From Rugamonas apoptosis (GTDB lineage Bacteria; Pseudomonadota; Gammaproteobacteria; Burkholderiales; Burkholderiaceae_D): 64,000 nt of DNA. The stretch is from positions 124,001 through 188,000 of the forward strand of contig NZ_JACEZU010000011.1 of the NCBI RefSeq assembly GCF_014042355.1, in the 5' to 3' direction. The position numbers and the translations under genes are program-made. Each line of letters opens with the position of its first letter. Position 1 is the first letter of the stretch. This document shows positions 1 to 9,163 of the stretch, one piece after another. Under the pieces are notes generated by a model. That model was not told where the DNA came from. It made no database searches and saw nothing but the letters and a program-made list of their open reading frames with translations.

Positions 1-774
1 GCGCAGATAACGCAATCCCTGCAGCGACCGGCTGCCATACCACGACATCATCTCCCCATCCACCAGCAGCACTGGCTTGCCAATCTGGCGTTCCAGCGCA
101 TCGCAATGGGCTTCCGTGAAGCGATACGGTTCGCTCGACAGCAACACCCCATCAATGCCCGCCAGCAGCTCCGGCGTCCACGCGAAACGCGGATAACGCA
201 CTTCGCCCAGGTCCGGCACCTGCCAGCCGATCTCGGCCAGCATATTGGCGATATAGGTATCGCGCGACACGCTCATCCACGGGTCTTGCCAGATGCAGTA
301 CAACATGGTCTGCGGCCGTGTGGCCTGTGCATCCCCCTGCGCCGCACGCAGTTCCGCATACTCCTGCTCGAACGCGGCGCACCACGCCTCCGCCTGTGCC
401 TCGGCGCAGAAGATGCCGCCCATCAGGCGCGCCAGCGCCACGTTGTCATAGGGTTTGTTGGGATGGGTGACGACGATGTGGGGCACGAATTCGGCCAGCG
501 CATTGACGGTGGGCTTTTCATTTTCATCGATGTTGACCACCAGATGGGTGGGCGCCAGTTGACGGATCTTGTCCAGGTTGACGTCCTTGGTGCCGCCGAT
601 CTTGGGAATGGCCTGCACCGTCTCGGCCGGGTGGATGCAGAATCCCGTGCGGCCCACGATCCGGCCCGCCAGGCCCAGATCGCACAACAATTCCGTGATG
701 GAAGGCACCAGCGATACGATGCGGGCCTGGGGCGCGGCCACATGCTGCTGGCCAAGGGCATCGATCAAGCTCAT
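1..774 (-). CDS. helical-backbone metal receptor (cobalamin-binding-like), 3' end cut by window edge
   Basis: The minus strand is open from an ATG at 774 to the window edge, giving 258 codons with no stop. The protein starts MSLIDALGQQ and shows the BtuF/FhuD-like pattern: an RIVSLVPSITELLCDLGL segment at residues 18-35, then VGRTGFC, then TKDVNLDKIRQLAPTHLVV (about 65-85). This is the usual N-terminal lobe of periplasmic cobalamin or iron-chelate receptors. No signal peptide is visible, so it may be one of the cytoplasmic or uncoupled members of the family. A weak purine-rich stretch (GGGAAAAA) precedes the start. The ligand cannot be told from sequence. The C-terminus lies beyond position 1. 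Confidence 0.75.
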   Translation of the reverse strand, partial: MSLIDALGQQHVAAPQARIVSLVPSITELLCDLGLAGRIVGRTGFCIHPAETVQAIPKIGGTKDVNLDKIRQLAPTHLVVNIDENEKPTVNALAEFVPHIVVTHPNKPYDNVALARLMGGIFCAEAQAEAWCAAFEQEYAELRAAQGDAQATRPQTMLYCIWQDPWMSVSRDTYIANMLAEIGWQVPDLGEVRYPRFAWTPELLAGIDGVLLSSEPYRFTEAHCDALERQIGKPVLLVDGEMMSWYGSRSLQGLRYLR

Positions 775-938
775 CAGATTTTTCCCGGTTGCGAACAATG
801 GCGCTATTGAAACACGGGGCGGCACGCGGACGCCACATTTATCAAGCTGAGCCCGCTCACATGTCCTGGCAACTTTGTTTGCGCTATGATCATGCCCAGG
901 CTTGCATGTTGGCAGCCGCGTTCCCCTGAAAGACGATC

Positions 939-1922
939 GTGAAACAAATCAGCACCTTTGGCGCCTCCGGCCACCAGCTCAGCGAATTGCAATTGTTTCG
1001 CGGTTCCGACGACGCGCCCGCCATCGCCCGGCGCCTGGCCGGCTGTGCCGTCATGCAGGTGGAAGCGGGCCAGCCCGTGGCCCATGGTCGCCAGGCCCGG
1101 CTCTACATCGTGCTGCGCGGCGCGCTGGCGGTGGCGGCCGACACCCGCACCGGCATGGCCGACGGCACCGTCAGCAAGGTGCTGCCGGGCGAAAGCGTGG
1201 GTGAACAGTCGGTGCTGGACGAGGAAGCCAACCTGGCGTCCATCTCGGCGCTGGAGCGAAGCGATTTGCTGGTGATCGAAGCCGATCTCGTGTGGCAGCT
1301 GATCGACGAATCAAACGCGCTGGCGCGCAACCTGCTGCGACTGCTGTCGTTCCGCATCCGCGCCGCCAACGCCCAGTTGCGCCGGCGCCAGAAGCTGGGC
1401 GAGTTCTACCGCCAGCTCTCCATGATCGATGGTCTCACGGGCCTGTACAACCGGGCCTGGCTGAACGATGTGCTGCCCACCATGGTGGCGAGCGCGCACG
1501 GCGCCGGCACGCCGCTGGCGCTGATCATGATCGACCTCGATCACTTCAAGAAGTTTAACGATAGCCATGGCCACTTGGCCGGCGACCAGGCGTTGCGCAC
1601 AGCGGCCCAGGTGCTGAGCGGCGCGCTGCGCCCCACCGATTGCGCGGTGCGCTACGGCGGCGAGGAAATGATGGTGCTGCTGCCCGACACCAACGCCAAG
1701 GTGGCGGCGGCCGTGGCGGAGCGGCTGTGCGAACGGATGCGGCAAGCCATCGTGTTCGGCGACATGCGCTTGCCGCTGCCCCACATCACGGCCTCCATGG
1801 GCGTGGCCAGCCTGCAACCGCAGCAGGACGAGCACGCACTGATCGCGGTCGCCGACGCCGCCCTCTACCGCGCCAAGGAAGCGGGCCGCAACCGCGTGGC
1901 CCTGCAGGAACAGGCGGCCTGA
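939..1922 (+). CDS. diguanylate cyclase with N-terminal cNMP-binding-like domain
   Basis: A 327-residue protein with a GTG start. Residues about 14-125 resemble a Crp-type cyclic-nucleotide-binding beta-roll (RLYIVLRGALAV, then LPGESVGEQSVLDE). Residues about 160-320 form a GGDEF domain with DGLTGLYNR, MIDLDHFKKFND and the active-site signature GGEEM at 240-244. An RxxD (R231-D234) sits five residues before the signature, the expected place of the product-inhibition I-site. It should make c-di-GMP from two GTP in the cytoplasm. What the N-terminal domain binds is unknown. The next gene, on the other strand, ends 4 bp away. Confidence 0.9.
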   Translation: MKQISTFGASGHQLSELQLFRGSDDAPAIARRLAGCAVMQVEAGQPVAHGRQARLYIVLRGALAVAADTRTGMADGTVSKVLPGESVGEQSVLDEEANLASISALERSDLLVIEADLVWQLIDESNALARNLLRLLSFRIRAANAQLRRRQKLGEFYRQLSMIDGLTGLYNRAWLNDVLPTMVASAHGAGTPLALIMIDLDHFKKFNDSHGHLAGDQALRTAAQVLSGALRPTDCAVRYGGEEMMVLLPDTNAKVAAAVAERLCERMRQAIVFGDMRLPLPHITASMGVASLQPQQDEHALIAVADAALYRAKEAGRNRVALQEQAA

Positions 1923-1926
1923 CGCT

Positions 1927-2616
1927 TCAGGTGCCGCCGCCGCCGGCCCGGGTGGCCACCACCGACGCATGCGCCGAGACGGACGCCGTCTGCGCCACCG
2001 CCACCGTTGCCTGCGTGGCGAGCGCGGGCGTGGATGGTGGGGATGCGGACGGTGTAGCGGCACTGGCCGCCTTGCGCTGCGCCGCCTCGAAATCCGCGTA
2101 ACCTTTCTGCACCAGTTCGTACGTCTTGTCCACGTTGCCGGCGATATCGCCGTTCAAGACCTGCAAGCCGGTCAGGATGTCGCGTGCCTCCTTGAAGCCC
2201 TGCTCCATCCCACCCTTGATGGTGTCCATGAAATTGCTCAGCATCTGGTCCGGGTCTTCGCCCGCATGCTGCTGCTGGTAGGCGCCATAGAACGCGGTCG
2301 ACAGCGACACGATGCGGCCCGCCGTCCCCTCCGGTGAGTTATCCTGCGACATGGCGTTCTGGATCGCGTTGTCGCCGAACTGGCCGCGCAAGGCTTCGTT
2401 AATTCCGGTCAGGGCCGACTTGAGCAGCAGCGCCAGCGGTTCGTCCTGGGCGCCGATCGACACCGTCAGCGAGGCCTGCACGATGGAAGCGTTCAACTGC
2501 GCCTTGGCCTGGGCGGCTGGCGCCGGTCCGGCCGCGGCCGTCTGCTGGCTGGCCGCCACGCCCACCGGGGCGGTCGGCGCGGCCACATTGGCGTTGACGG
2601 AAACGTGATTTGACAT
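1927..2616 (-). CDS. DUF5610-like protein
   Basis: A 229-residue protein preceded by a clear AAGGAG at 7 nt spacing. The N-terminal 50 residues are Ala/Pro-rich and probably disordered. Residues about 60-190 hold the conserved part, with EDPDQMLSNFMDTI and ARDILTGLQVLNGDIAGNVD followed by a TYELVQKGY segment. That pattern matches what I recall of DUF5610, a family of unknown function. The tail is again Ala/Thr/Ser-rich. No signal peptide is seen. It is convergent with the diguanylate cyclase gene and divergent from sbcB. Function is not known. Confidence 0.65.
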   Translation of the reverse strand: MSNHVSVNANVAAPTAPVGVAASQQTAAAGPAPAAQAKAQLNASIVQASLTVSIGAQDEPLALLLKSALTGINEALRGQFGDNAIQNAMSQDNSPEGTAGRIVSLSTAFYGAYQQQHAGEDPDQMLSNFMDTIKGGMEQGFKEARDILTGLQVLNGDIAGNVDKTYELVQKGYADFEAAQRKAASAATPSASPPSTPALATQATVAVAQTASVSAHASVVATRAGGGGT

Positions 2617-2798
2617 GATGGCGCTCCTTGCTCCAGCATACTGGACAATTCAACCAGGCACGTGGCCAGCGGCATACCGCCAGCCCCGGAGCAGGCCCAT
2701 CTTGTGCGGCGCCGCTGGAGCGTGCGCAGACTTGAGCTGGCCTCCCACTTATACTATCGGCCCGCGGCCAGAAAACTGCAGTATTTTTTGACAATTCT

Positions 2799-4244
2799 AT
2801 GACTTCCCACACTTTCCTCTGGCACGACTATGAAACCTTCGGCGCCCAGGCGCGCCGCGACCGTCCCGCCCAGTTCGCCGCCATCCGCACCGATGCCGAC
2901 CTGAACGAGATCGGCGAGCCGATCATGCTGTACTGCAAGCCGGCCAACGACTTCCTGCCCGACCCGCAATCGTGCCTGATCACCGGCATCACGCCGCAAC
3001 AGTGCCTGGAATGGGGCGTGCCGGAACACCAGTTCGCGGCCACCATCGAACAGGCGTTCTCCAAGCCGGGCACGGTGGGCGTGGGCTACAACACCATCCG
3101 TTTCGACGACGAGATCACCCGCTTCATGTTCTGGCGCAACCTGATCGACCCGTACGCGCGCGAGTGGCAGCACCAGTGCGGCCGCTGGGACTTGCTGGAC
3201 GTGGTGCGCATGACCTATGCGCTGCGCCCGGAAGGCATCGCATGGCCGACGCGCGAGGACGGCAAGCCCAGTTTCCGTCTGGAACACCTGGCCGCTGCCA
3301 ACGGCTTGCTGCACGAGTCCGCGCACGATGCGCTGTCGGACGTACGCGCCACCATCGCGCTGGCGCGCCTGATCAAGCAAAAACAGCCCAAACTGTTCGA
3401 CTTCTGCTTCGCGCTGCACAAGAAGGACCGCGTGGCCGACGAGATCGGCATGCACCTGGCGCCCGCATTGCGCGCGCCGTTCCTGCATGTGTCGGGCATG
3501 TTCCCGGCCGAGCGCGGCTGCCTGGGCGTGGTGTGGCCGCTGGGCGTGCATCCGACCAACAAGAACGAAGTGATCGTGTGGGATTGCAGCCATGACCCGC
3601 GCGAGCTGGCCACGCTGGACGCGGACACGATACGGCTGCGCCTGTTCAGCAAGGCCGACGCGCTGCCGGAAGGCATGACACGGCTGCCCATCAAGAGCAT
3701 CCACCTGAACAAATCGCCGATGTTGGTGTCCAACTTCAAGACGCTGTCGCCGGCCATGGCCACGCGCTGGGGGATCGATGTGGAACAGTGCCGCGCCAAC
3801 GCGGCGCTGGCGGCGGCCATGCCCGACATGGCGGCCACCTGGGCCGAAGTATTCCACCGGCCCGGCGCACCGGCGCTGGATGTGGATGAGGATCTGTACA
3901 ACGGCTTCGTGGGCACGGGCGACCGCCGCCTGCTCGAATCGCTGCGCAAGGAAAACCCCGCCAAACTGGCCACGCTGTCGCCCGTGTTCGACGATGCGCG
4001 GCTGGCCGAACTGCTGTTCCGCTACCGCGCCCGCAACTTCCCGGAGACGCTGTCGGCGGCAGAAATGGAGCACTGGGAACAGCACCGCGCGGCCCGCCTG
4101 TTCGACGGTGAAGCAGGCGCGCGCACGGTGGATCAGTTATTCAGCGAGATCGACCAGCTGCAGGAAACGGCCGACGAGCGCGGCGAGCAGATCCTGGGCG
4201 AATTGTATGACTACGCCGAGATGGTGGCGCCGGCGCGCTGCTGA
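2799..4244 (+). CDS. sbcB: exodeoxyribonuclease I
   Basis: 481 residues, close to the 475 of the E. coli enzyme. The DEDDh exonuclease motif I is at the start (FLWHDYETFG, with D10 and E12), followed by RPAQFAAIRTDADLNEIGEP and LITGITPQQCLEWG as in ExoI. The HDALSDVRATIALA segment is motif III (HxxxxD). The C-terminal half carries the SH3-like and helical ExoI-specific regions. It degrades single-stranded DNA 3'-5' and acts in mismatch repair and recombination. It stands alone, convergent with pyrF; the 104-bp gap holds GC-rich dyads such as ACCGGCG/CGCCGGT. Confidence 0.95.
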   Translation: MTSHTFLWHDYETFGAQARRDRPAQFAAIRTDADLNEIGEPIMLYCKPANDFLPDPQSCLITGITPQQCLEWGVPEHQFAATIEQAFSKPGTVGVGYNTIRFDDEITRFMFWRNLIDPYAREWQHQCGRWDLLDVVRMTYALRPEGIAWPTREDGKPSFRLEHLAAANGLLHESAHDALSDVRATIALARLIKQKQPKLFDFCFALHKKDRVADEIGMHLAPALRAPFLHVSGMFPAERGCLGVVWPLGVHPTNKNEVIVWDCSHDPRELATLDADTIRLRLFSKADALPEGMTRLPIKSIHLNKSPMLVSNFKTLSPAMATRWGIDVEQCRANAALAAAMPDMAATWAEVFHRPGAPALDVDEDLYNGFVGTGDRRLLESLRKENPAKLATLSPVFDDARLAELLFRYRARNFPETLSAAEMEHWEQHRAARLFDGEAGARTVDQLFSEIDQLQETADERGEQILGELYDYAEMVAPARC

Positions 4245-4348
4245 TGCCATGCCGGCCTGAGCGGCCGGGCCCGCGGCGCGCGTCCTGGCTGCCGCGGGGA
4301 AAGCGGTCCGGCCAGTCCGGCTGAACCGGCGCGCCGCGCCGGTGCCGC

Positions 4349-5173
4349 TTAGCCTGCGCGATACTGGTTGATGGCGTCGCGCGTGTCGAGCGCCACGCGG
4401 CGGGCGGCGGCGGCAAAATCCTCACCAGCCTGCTGCGGCGCGTAAATGATGGCGCGCGAGGAATTGATCATCATGCCGGCGCCGCTGGCCGTCTTGCCCG
4501 AACGCACGGTGGCCGCGATATCGCCGCCCTGGGCGCCGATGCCCGGCACCAGCAAGGGCATGTCGCCGACGATGGCGCGCACCTGCGCCAGCTCTTCCGG
4601 GAACGTGGCCCCCACCACCAGCGCGCACTGGCCATTGCTGTTCCACTTCTCCGCCACCAGCCGCGCCACGTGCTGGTACAAGGGCTTGCCGTCCACTTTC
4701 AGGAATTGCAGGTCCGAGCCGCCCGGATTGGACGTGCGGCACAGGATGATGACGCCGCGCTCGCTCCACTCCATGTAGGGCTCGACCGAGTCCGAACCCA
4801 TGTAGGGATTGACGGTGACGGCGTCCGCGCCGTAGCGGTCGAATGCTTCGCGCGCGTACTGGCGCGCCGTGGCGCCGATGTCGCCGCGCTTGGCGTCCAG
4901 GATCAGCGGGATATGGGGATAGTTGGCGCGCGCGTAGGCGCAGATCTGTTCCAGCTGCTGCTCCGCGCCCAGCGCCGCGAAGTAGGCGATCTGCGGCTTG
5001 AACGAGCAGGCCAGGTCGGCGGTGGCGTCGATGATTTCGCGGCAGAACTGGTAAATACCGTCCGGCGCGGACTGGAACTGGGCCGGCAGCTTGGCCATGT
5101 CGGGGTCCAGGCCCACGCACAGCAGGGAGTCGTTGGCCGTCCAGGCGGCGGATAATTTATTGATGAAATTCAC
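4349..5173 (-). CDS. pyrF: orotidine 5'-phosphate decarboxylase
   Basis: 274 residues from a GTG start preceded by AAAGGG. The frame stays open further upstream, but homology begins at VNFINKLSAAW. The family signature LDAKRGDIG is complete, with the catalytic Lys/Asp cluster, and VNPYMGSDSVEPYME and LVPGIGAQGGD match the long (type 2) PyrF. It catalyses the last step of UMP synthesis, OMP to UMP. It is monocistronic, divergent from the SDR gene across about 150 bp. Confidence 0.95.
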   Translation of the reverse strand: MNFINKLSAAWTANDSLLCVGLDPDMAKLPAQFQSAPDGIYQFCREIIDATADLACSFKPQIAYFAALGAEQQLEQICAYARANYPHIPLILDAKRGDIGATARQYAREAFDRYGADAVTVNPYMGSDSVEPYMEWSERGVIILCRTSNPGGSDLQFLKVDGKPLYQHVARLVAEKWNSNGQCALVVGATFPEELAQVRAIVGDMPLLVPGIGAQGGDIAATVRSGKTASGAGMMINSSRAIIYAPQQAGEDFAAAARRVALDTRDAINQYRAG

Positions 5174-5326
5174 GACGGTGCCCTTTATTCGATTGCAAAC
5201 CCTCAATTGTAACGCGGCCACCCGCGCGCCGCGCGAAAACGGTCGCCACGGTGGAGTAAAATCCGCTACACCCTCCCCTCTTGGGCGCCACAAGCGCCCG
5301 CAACCTTCAGCATGGAAGCGAACCCA

Positions 5327-6091
5327 ATGAAACTGACAAACAAAGTCGCGATTGTGACCGGCGCCACCCAAGGCATAGGCCTGGCGTGCGCCCAACGCCT
5401 GGTGGCCGACGGCGCCAAGGTGATGCTGGTCGACATCAAGCCGGACGGCGCGCAAGCGGCCGCAGCGCTGGGCGCTCAGGCCCGCTTCTTCGCCGCCGAC
5501 GTCAGCCAGAAGGCCGACGTGGACGCGCTGGTGGCCGCCACCCTGGCCGCGTTTGGCCAGATCGACATCCTGATCAACAACGCCGGCGTGACCCACGCCG
5601 CCGACTTCCTCAACCTGGCCGAGGAGGATTTCGACCGCGTGCTGCGCATCAACCTGAAATCCATGTTCCTGTGCGGCCAGGCCGTGGCGCGCGAAATGGT
5701 CAAGCGCAACAGCGGTTGCATCATCAATATGTCCAGCGTCAATTCCGAACTGGCCATCCCCAACCAGGTGCCGTATGTCGTCTCCAAGGGCGGCATCAAC
5801 CAGCTGACCAAGGTGATGGCGCTCAACCTGGCCCCGCATGGCGTGCGCGTGAACGGCATCGGTCCCGGCACTATTTTGACGGAACTGGCCAAGAAAGCCG
5901 TGCTGGGCAGCCCGGAAGCGCGCCACACCATCCTGTCGCGCACCCCCATGGGCCGCTGCGGCGAGCCGGAGGAAGTGGCCTCGATCGCCGCCTTCCTGGC
6001 CAGCGATGACGCCAGCTATATGACGGGGCAGACCCTGTTCGTGGATGGCGGCCGCCTGGCGCTGAACTACACCGTTCCCGTCAAGGATTGA
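5327..6091 (+). CDS. SDR-family oxidoreductase
   Basis: 254 residues from the ATG at 5327, which has GGAAG at 8 nt; an in-frame ATG at 5312 would add five residues but has no ribosome site. The classical SDR features are complete: TGATQGIG (cofactor loop), NNAG, catalytic Ser in NMSS and YVVSK (Tyr-x3-Lys), then the C-terminal MTGQTLFVDGG. The Asp in LVDIK after beta-2 suggests NAD(H) preference. The substrate is not predictable; the closest feel is of sugar or polyol dehydrogenases. Confidence 0.85.
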   Translation: MKLTNKVAIVTGATQGIGLACAQRLVADGAKVMLVDIKPDGAQAAAALGAQARFFAADVSQKADVDALVAATLAAFGQIDILINNAGVTHAADFLNLAEEDFDRVLRINLKSMFLCGQAVAREMVKRNSGCIINMSSVNSELAIPNQVPYVVSKGGINQLTKVMALNLAPHGVRVNGIGPGTILTELAKKAVLGSPEARHTILSRTPMGRCGEPEEVASIAAFLASDDASYMTGQTLFVDGGRLALNYTVPVKD

Positions 6092-6149
6092 GTATTTCCG
6101 ATGAGATATAACCCAAAAGCATGACAGGTATCTGAAACCACAATTAGAC

Positions 6150-6243
6150 ATATATAACGCAGCGCAGCATAATTACACCTGTCTCCACTATTCTCCTCCA
6201 AGAAAATAGTTTTAAGCCCGCTTTCATCAGCGGGCTTTTTTTT
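6150..6243 (+). ncRNA. candidate small RNA with CUCCUCC loop
   Basis: Positions 6187-6192 (ACTATT) and 6205-6210 (AATAGT) can pair, and the loop displays CTCCTCC, the complement of a strong Shine-Dalgarno sequence. The terminator at 6214-6243 follows at once. An AT-rich TATATAA lies at 6151-6157 upstream. This layout (anti-SD loop plus terminator) resembles the 'cuckoo'/CcsR-type small RNAs described in other proteobacteria. The 5' end is a guess, and no strong promoter was found. Confidence 0.3.
6214..6243 (+). terminator. rho-independent terminator
   Basis: Stem AAGCCCGC/GCGGGCTT (6214-6221 with 6230-6237), 8-nt loop, followed by a T-run to 6243. Confidence 0.85.
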
Positions 6244-6415
6244 GCTTGTGACAAGCGCAATGTTGCGCCCTGTCATGCCCGCGTCACATTGCCCTCCTAT
6301 ACTGGCCACATCTGCAATACATGCCCCCGATACGCATGATTGCAGCCAGGTGCGCCGGACCGGTTCCGGCGCGCCACCTCGAATTACACCTCTCTTGGCC
6401 CACATGGGTTTTTTG

Positions 6416-6444
6416 AGCCCGCTTTGAACAGCGGGCTTTTTTTT
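6416..6444 (+). terminator. rho-independent terminator, near copy of the one at 6214
   Basis: Stem AGCCCGC/GCGGGCT (6416-6422 with 6431-6437), 8-nt loop TTTGAACA, followed by eight T. Stem and tail match the upstream terminator. Confidence 0.85.
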
Positions 6445-6491
6445 CATGCGGGACGTGGTATTGTTCGCATCATTTTTTCCATACCCTGCCC

Positions 6492-6893
6492 ATGCCCGCC
6501 CTGCTGCATCAGATATTCCTGACCGATGTCCACGCGCGTTTGCGCTACTGGAGCGCCATCGTGCTCTACCTGATGATCCTGGTGCTGGGCTCGATCCCGG
6601 GCGCCCGCAGCGATATCGGTGAAGTGGCGTCCGGCGTGGTGCTGCATTCCTGCGCCTACGCCGGCCTGACCTTCCTGCTATTTACGGGTGGCACGGGCGG
6701 CGCCGCCCTGCGGGCAGCCAAGGCCGTGCTCACCATCGCCCTGATGGGCGCGCTCGACGAATACGTGCAGAGCTTTTTCCCCTACCGTCACGGCGCCGTG
6801 TCGGACTGGCTGGTCGATTGCACGTCCGCCATGGTGACCGCCAGCCTGATGTGGCTGCTGTGGCGCTGCCGCAAGGCGCCACTGGCGCGCTGA
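6492..6893 (+). CDS. VanZ-family membrane protein
   Basis: 133 residues with about four hydrophobic segments (roughly 20-38, 46-65, 75-92, 108-126). The conserved VanZ-like block ALDEYVQSFFPYRHGAVSDW is present at about 85-105, with the Asp-Glu and the RxxxxxDWLVD pattern. VanZ-like proteins are integral inner-membrane proteins; some relatives give low-level teicoplanin resistance, but most have no known function. The ribosome site is poor (CCCTGCCC before ATG). Confidence 0.75.
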   Translation: MPALLHQIFLTDVHARLRYWSAIVLYLMILVLGSIPGARSDIGEVASGVVLHSCAYAGLTFLLFTGGTGGAALRAAKAVLTIALMGALDEYVQSFFPYRHGAVSDWLVDCTSAMVTASLMWLLWRCRKAPLAR

Positions 6894-6907
6894 GACGGGC
6901 GCGCGCG

Positions 6908-7213
6908 TCAGCGGTCTTCCACACCACCGCGCAAGGTGTCGGGCGCGCCGGGCACGCCGCCTGTATCGCGCGCCAGTTCCATGCCTATCTTGCGTAGCAG
7001 CGTACGCGCCTGCTGCCGGCTGCTGTGGCCGGCCTGTAATGACGTGGCACGCGCCACGTCACGGCGCATGTCCCGCAATTGCTCCGACTTGGCCAACCGC
7101 ACCAGCCCATGCAAGGCGTGCGCGAACACATGCCGCTGACGAACATCCGCCGGATCGCTATATGTGGCGTCAATTAATTCCTCGATAATGTTATCTGTCG
7201 CGCGTGTCAACAT
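6908..7213 (-). CDS. small hypothetical protein
   Basis: 101 residues from the ATG at 7213, which has AGGA at 7 nt. A TTG at 7243 in the same frame would add ten residues but has no ribosome site. The sequence starts MLTRATDNIIEELIDATYSD and is mostly helical, Arg-rich and soluble, with no membrane segment or signal peptide. It ends 14 bp from the vanZ-like stop on the other strand. I do not recognise a family. The codon pattern is like its neighbours. Confidence 0.55.
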   Translation of the reverse strand: MLTRATDNIIEELIDATYSDPADVRQRHVFAHALHGLVRLAKSEQLRDMRRDVARATSLQAGHSSRQQARTLLRKIGMELARDTGGVPGAPDTLRGGVEDR

Positions 7214-7496
7214 TTGGCTGTCCTGTAAATGGCTACCCTTCAATTATTGCGCGTCTGCGGCGGCGTCCTTTGCGCTGAATCAAATCTTTCGCTAAAGGAA
7301 TGAAAGTGATTGCCGGACAATTAATTTGCCGTAGATACAAGCTGGCAGCACTGGGGTTTGATACCGCTCAATACGCGCCATTGCGCACCGAACGAATACC
7401 GACGTGAGCACTCTTACCTTGGCGGCCCATCGCAATGGCGGGCTTGCCTTGCCACCCCGGCACCATCGGGCGCCGACACCCCACAAGGAGAAGAGC

Positions 7497-7967
7497 ATGA
7501 ACAACACTTTATCAATACGCTGGATGGGCGCATTGTGCGTACTGCTGGCCGCGTGCAGCACGGACAGCAATCGCATGAGCTCGACGGACAGCAGCAGCAT
7601 GCAGGATCGCAGCACGAGCAGCAGTTATGACAACCCCAGCAGTACAAGCAGCACCAGCACGACGGGCAGCATGAACAACAGCAGCAACACGGCCGGCACC
7701 AGCAGCACCACCACCACCACGACGGTAGCGCAGACCTCCTACGGCGTGGTGCAAGCCATCGACCAGGTGATGCGCCAGGATGTGGGCGTAGGCGCCGTAG
7801 GCGCCGCGGCAGCAGGTGGCACTGTGGGCTCGCCAACGGACAAGGTGTATCGCGTCAAGCTGAAACTGGACGATGGCACCGAGCAGTCGATCGTGCTGGA
7901 CACGATGCCCACTTACCGGGTAGGCGACCGGGTTCGCTACAGTAACGGCACCGTGCAGCGCTACTGA
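7497..7967 (+). CDS. Ser/Thr-rich lipoprotein
   Basis: 156 residues; ATG at 7497 with AAGGAG at 6 nt. The N-terminus has a short charged start, a hydrophobic stretch and the lipobox LLAAC, so it should be lipidated at Cys19. Residues 20-75 are almost entirely Ser, Thr, Asn, Asp, Met and Gly, a flexible linker. The C-terminal part is folded: SYGVVQAIDQVMRQ, an Ala/Gly-rich hydrophobic run, then VYRVKLKLDDGTEQSIVLDT and YRVGDRVRYSNGTV. That resembles small glycine-zipper-like outer-membrane lipoproteins. Function unknown. Confidence 0.75.
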   Translation: MNNTLSIRWMGALCVLLAACSTDSNRMSSTDSSSMQDRSTSSSYDNPSSTSSTSTTGSMNNSSNTAGTSSTTTTTTVAQTSYGVVQAIDQVMRQDVGVGAVGAAAAGGTVGSPTDKVYRVKLKLDDGTEQSIVLDTMPTYRVGDRVRYSNGTVQRY

Positions 7968-8034
7968 TCGCGCCCGGTGCGGCCGTACGCGTTGCTGGCG
8001 CGGCGGGCATGACCGGTTCGAGCCTGACTGTCCG

Positions 8035-8979
8035 CTAGTACAGCTGCTCGATGGTGTAACCACGCTGTTTGAGCAATTGCGGCAGTCCGTTCTCGCCAGC
8101 CAGATGCAGCAGGCCCACGCCCACAAAGGCGACCTGGTCCTGCTGCAGGATGCGCTCGATGGCGCTGGCCATTTCGGGATTGCGCTTGCCCAGCAAGGTA
8201 GTCTGCATGAAGGTGGCGTTGACGGACGAACCGGCCGTAAAGGCGTGCAATGCGGCGTCGATGCGCGGCGAGTCGGCCGCGCGCCAGGCTTCGATCAGGT
8301 CGCGCGAACGCTTGAGCGCGTTGCCATCTTCCAGATCCGCCAGGTTTTCGCGCAAGTACTGTTCCTGCTGCGCGGCGTCGAGCGCGTCGAACATGGCCAG
8401 CTGGTAGTCGGCGCTTTCCAGTTCGCGCACCGTCTTGTCTTGCCGCTTGGCCGCCGCCAGCAACACGTACTCGGCGGCGCCGCTGCGCCGGTAGCCGTTG
8501 CGGTCCAGTTCCAGGCCTTGCAGCAGGTTGCCAATCAGCCAGGGCTTGTAGCGTTCGACGTCGCGCAGCGGAATGCCGGCGCGCGCCAGTGCCTGCACCA
8601 GCTGGCGCAAGGTGGCCGGCGACACGTGATGGACGATGCTGTCGCCGTCCCCATACATGCCGTGCTTGCCCAGGGCCGTCTGGAACGCGTCGTTGGAGCG
8701 GATGTCGAGTTCGACCACAACGCTGCTGGCATCGGCCAGCGCGCGCGCCGCTTCCGGCGCCATCAACGTATCGTCGCCCTGGCCGACATGGATGGTGCCG
8801 TACAGGTAACCGGTGCGCCCTTCATGGCTGACCCGGTATAGCGCGCCGTGGCGCGGTGACGCCGCCGCGGCCGCAATGGCGACGCCATCGGTCGGCAAGC
8901 TTTCGACCGCCCGCGCGGGACCCGCGCAGAACAGGATCAGTACGGCTGGCAGCACGTACGGCAGGATAGACAAACGCAT
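8035..8979 (-). CDS. TraB/GumN family protein
   Basis: 314 residues with a signal peptide (cleavage about AGPARA/VES at residue 24). The family's N-terminal motif YLYGTIHVG is at about residue 60. The C-terminal motif is AFVGVGLLHLAGENGLPQLL followed by KQRGY, with the conserved His and Glu. Such proteins are TIKI/TraB-like; a metal-dependent peptidase role has been proposed for the superfamily but is not settled for bacterial members. Presumed periplasmic. It sits alone between genes in mixed orientation. Confidence 0.85.
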   Translation of the reverse strand: MRLSILPYVLPAVLILFCAGPARAVESLPTDGVAIAAAAASPRHGALYRVSHEGRTGYLYGTIHVGQGDDTLMAPEAARALADASSVVVELDIRSNDAFQTALGKHGMYGDGDSIVHHVSPATLRQLVQALARAGIPLRDVERYKPWLIGNLLQGLELDRNGYRRSGAAEYVLLAAAKRQDKTVRELESADYQLAMFDALDAAQQEQYLRENLADLEDGNALKRSRDLIEAWRAADSPRIDAALHAFTAGSSVNATFMQTTLLGKRNPEMASAIERILQQDQVAFVGVGLLHLAGENGLPQLLKQRGYTIEQLY

Positions 8980-9163
8980 GCGTTCCCCTTGCCGGACCGG
9001 GGACGATGCGGCGGCTGGACCATCAACATTGACGAGGAAGAAAGTGTGCCCAGAACGGGCATCACCGTTGCCTATGGTAAATCAGAGCCTGTTTACTGGC
9101 AGCATTTATTTGACGAGCTAATAGAAAAAAACGGGACTGTCCATGACGACGCAAGCCCGCCTG

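Larger units (their letters stand above)
6092..6491. other. 400-bp intergenic region with two similar terminators
   Basis: No coding frame of merit is seen. It contains two copies of an element ending in a nearly identical terminator (stem AGCCCGC/GCGGGCT). Each copy is preceded by the string ATTACACCT and a TCT-rich stretch, at about 6171 and 6384. A good -10 hexamer TATACT lies at 6298-6303, without a convincing -35. The first terminator could serve the SDR gene, but the second stands about 350 bp downstream of it and just before vanZ-like, which suggests independent short transcripts. Confidence 0.5.
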
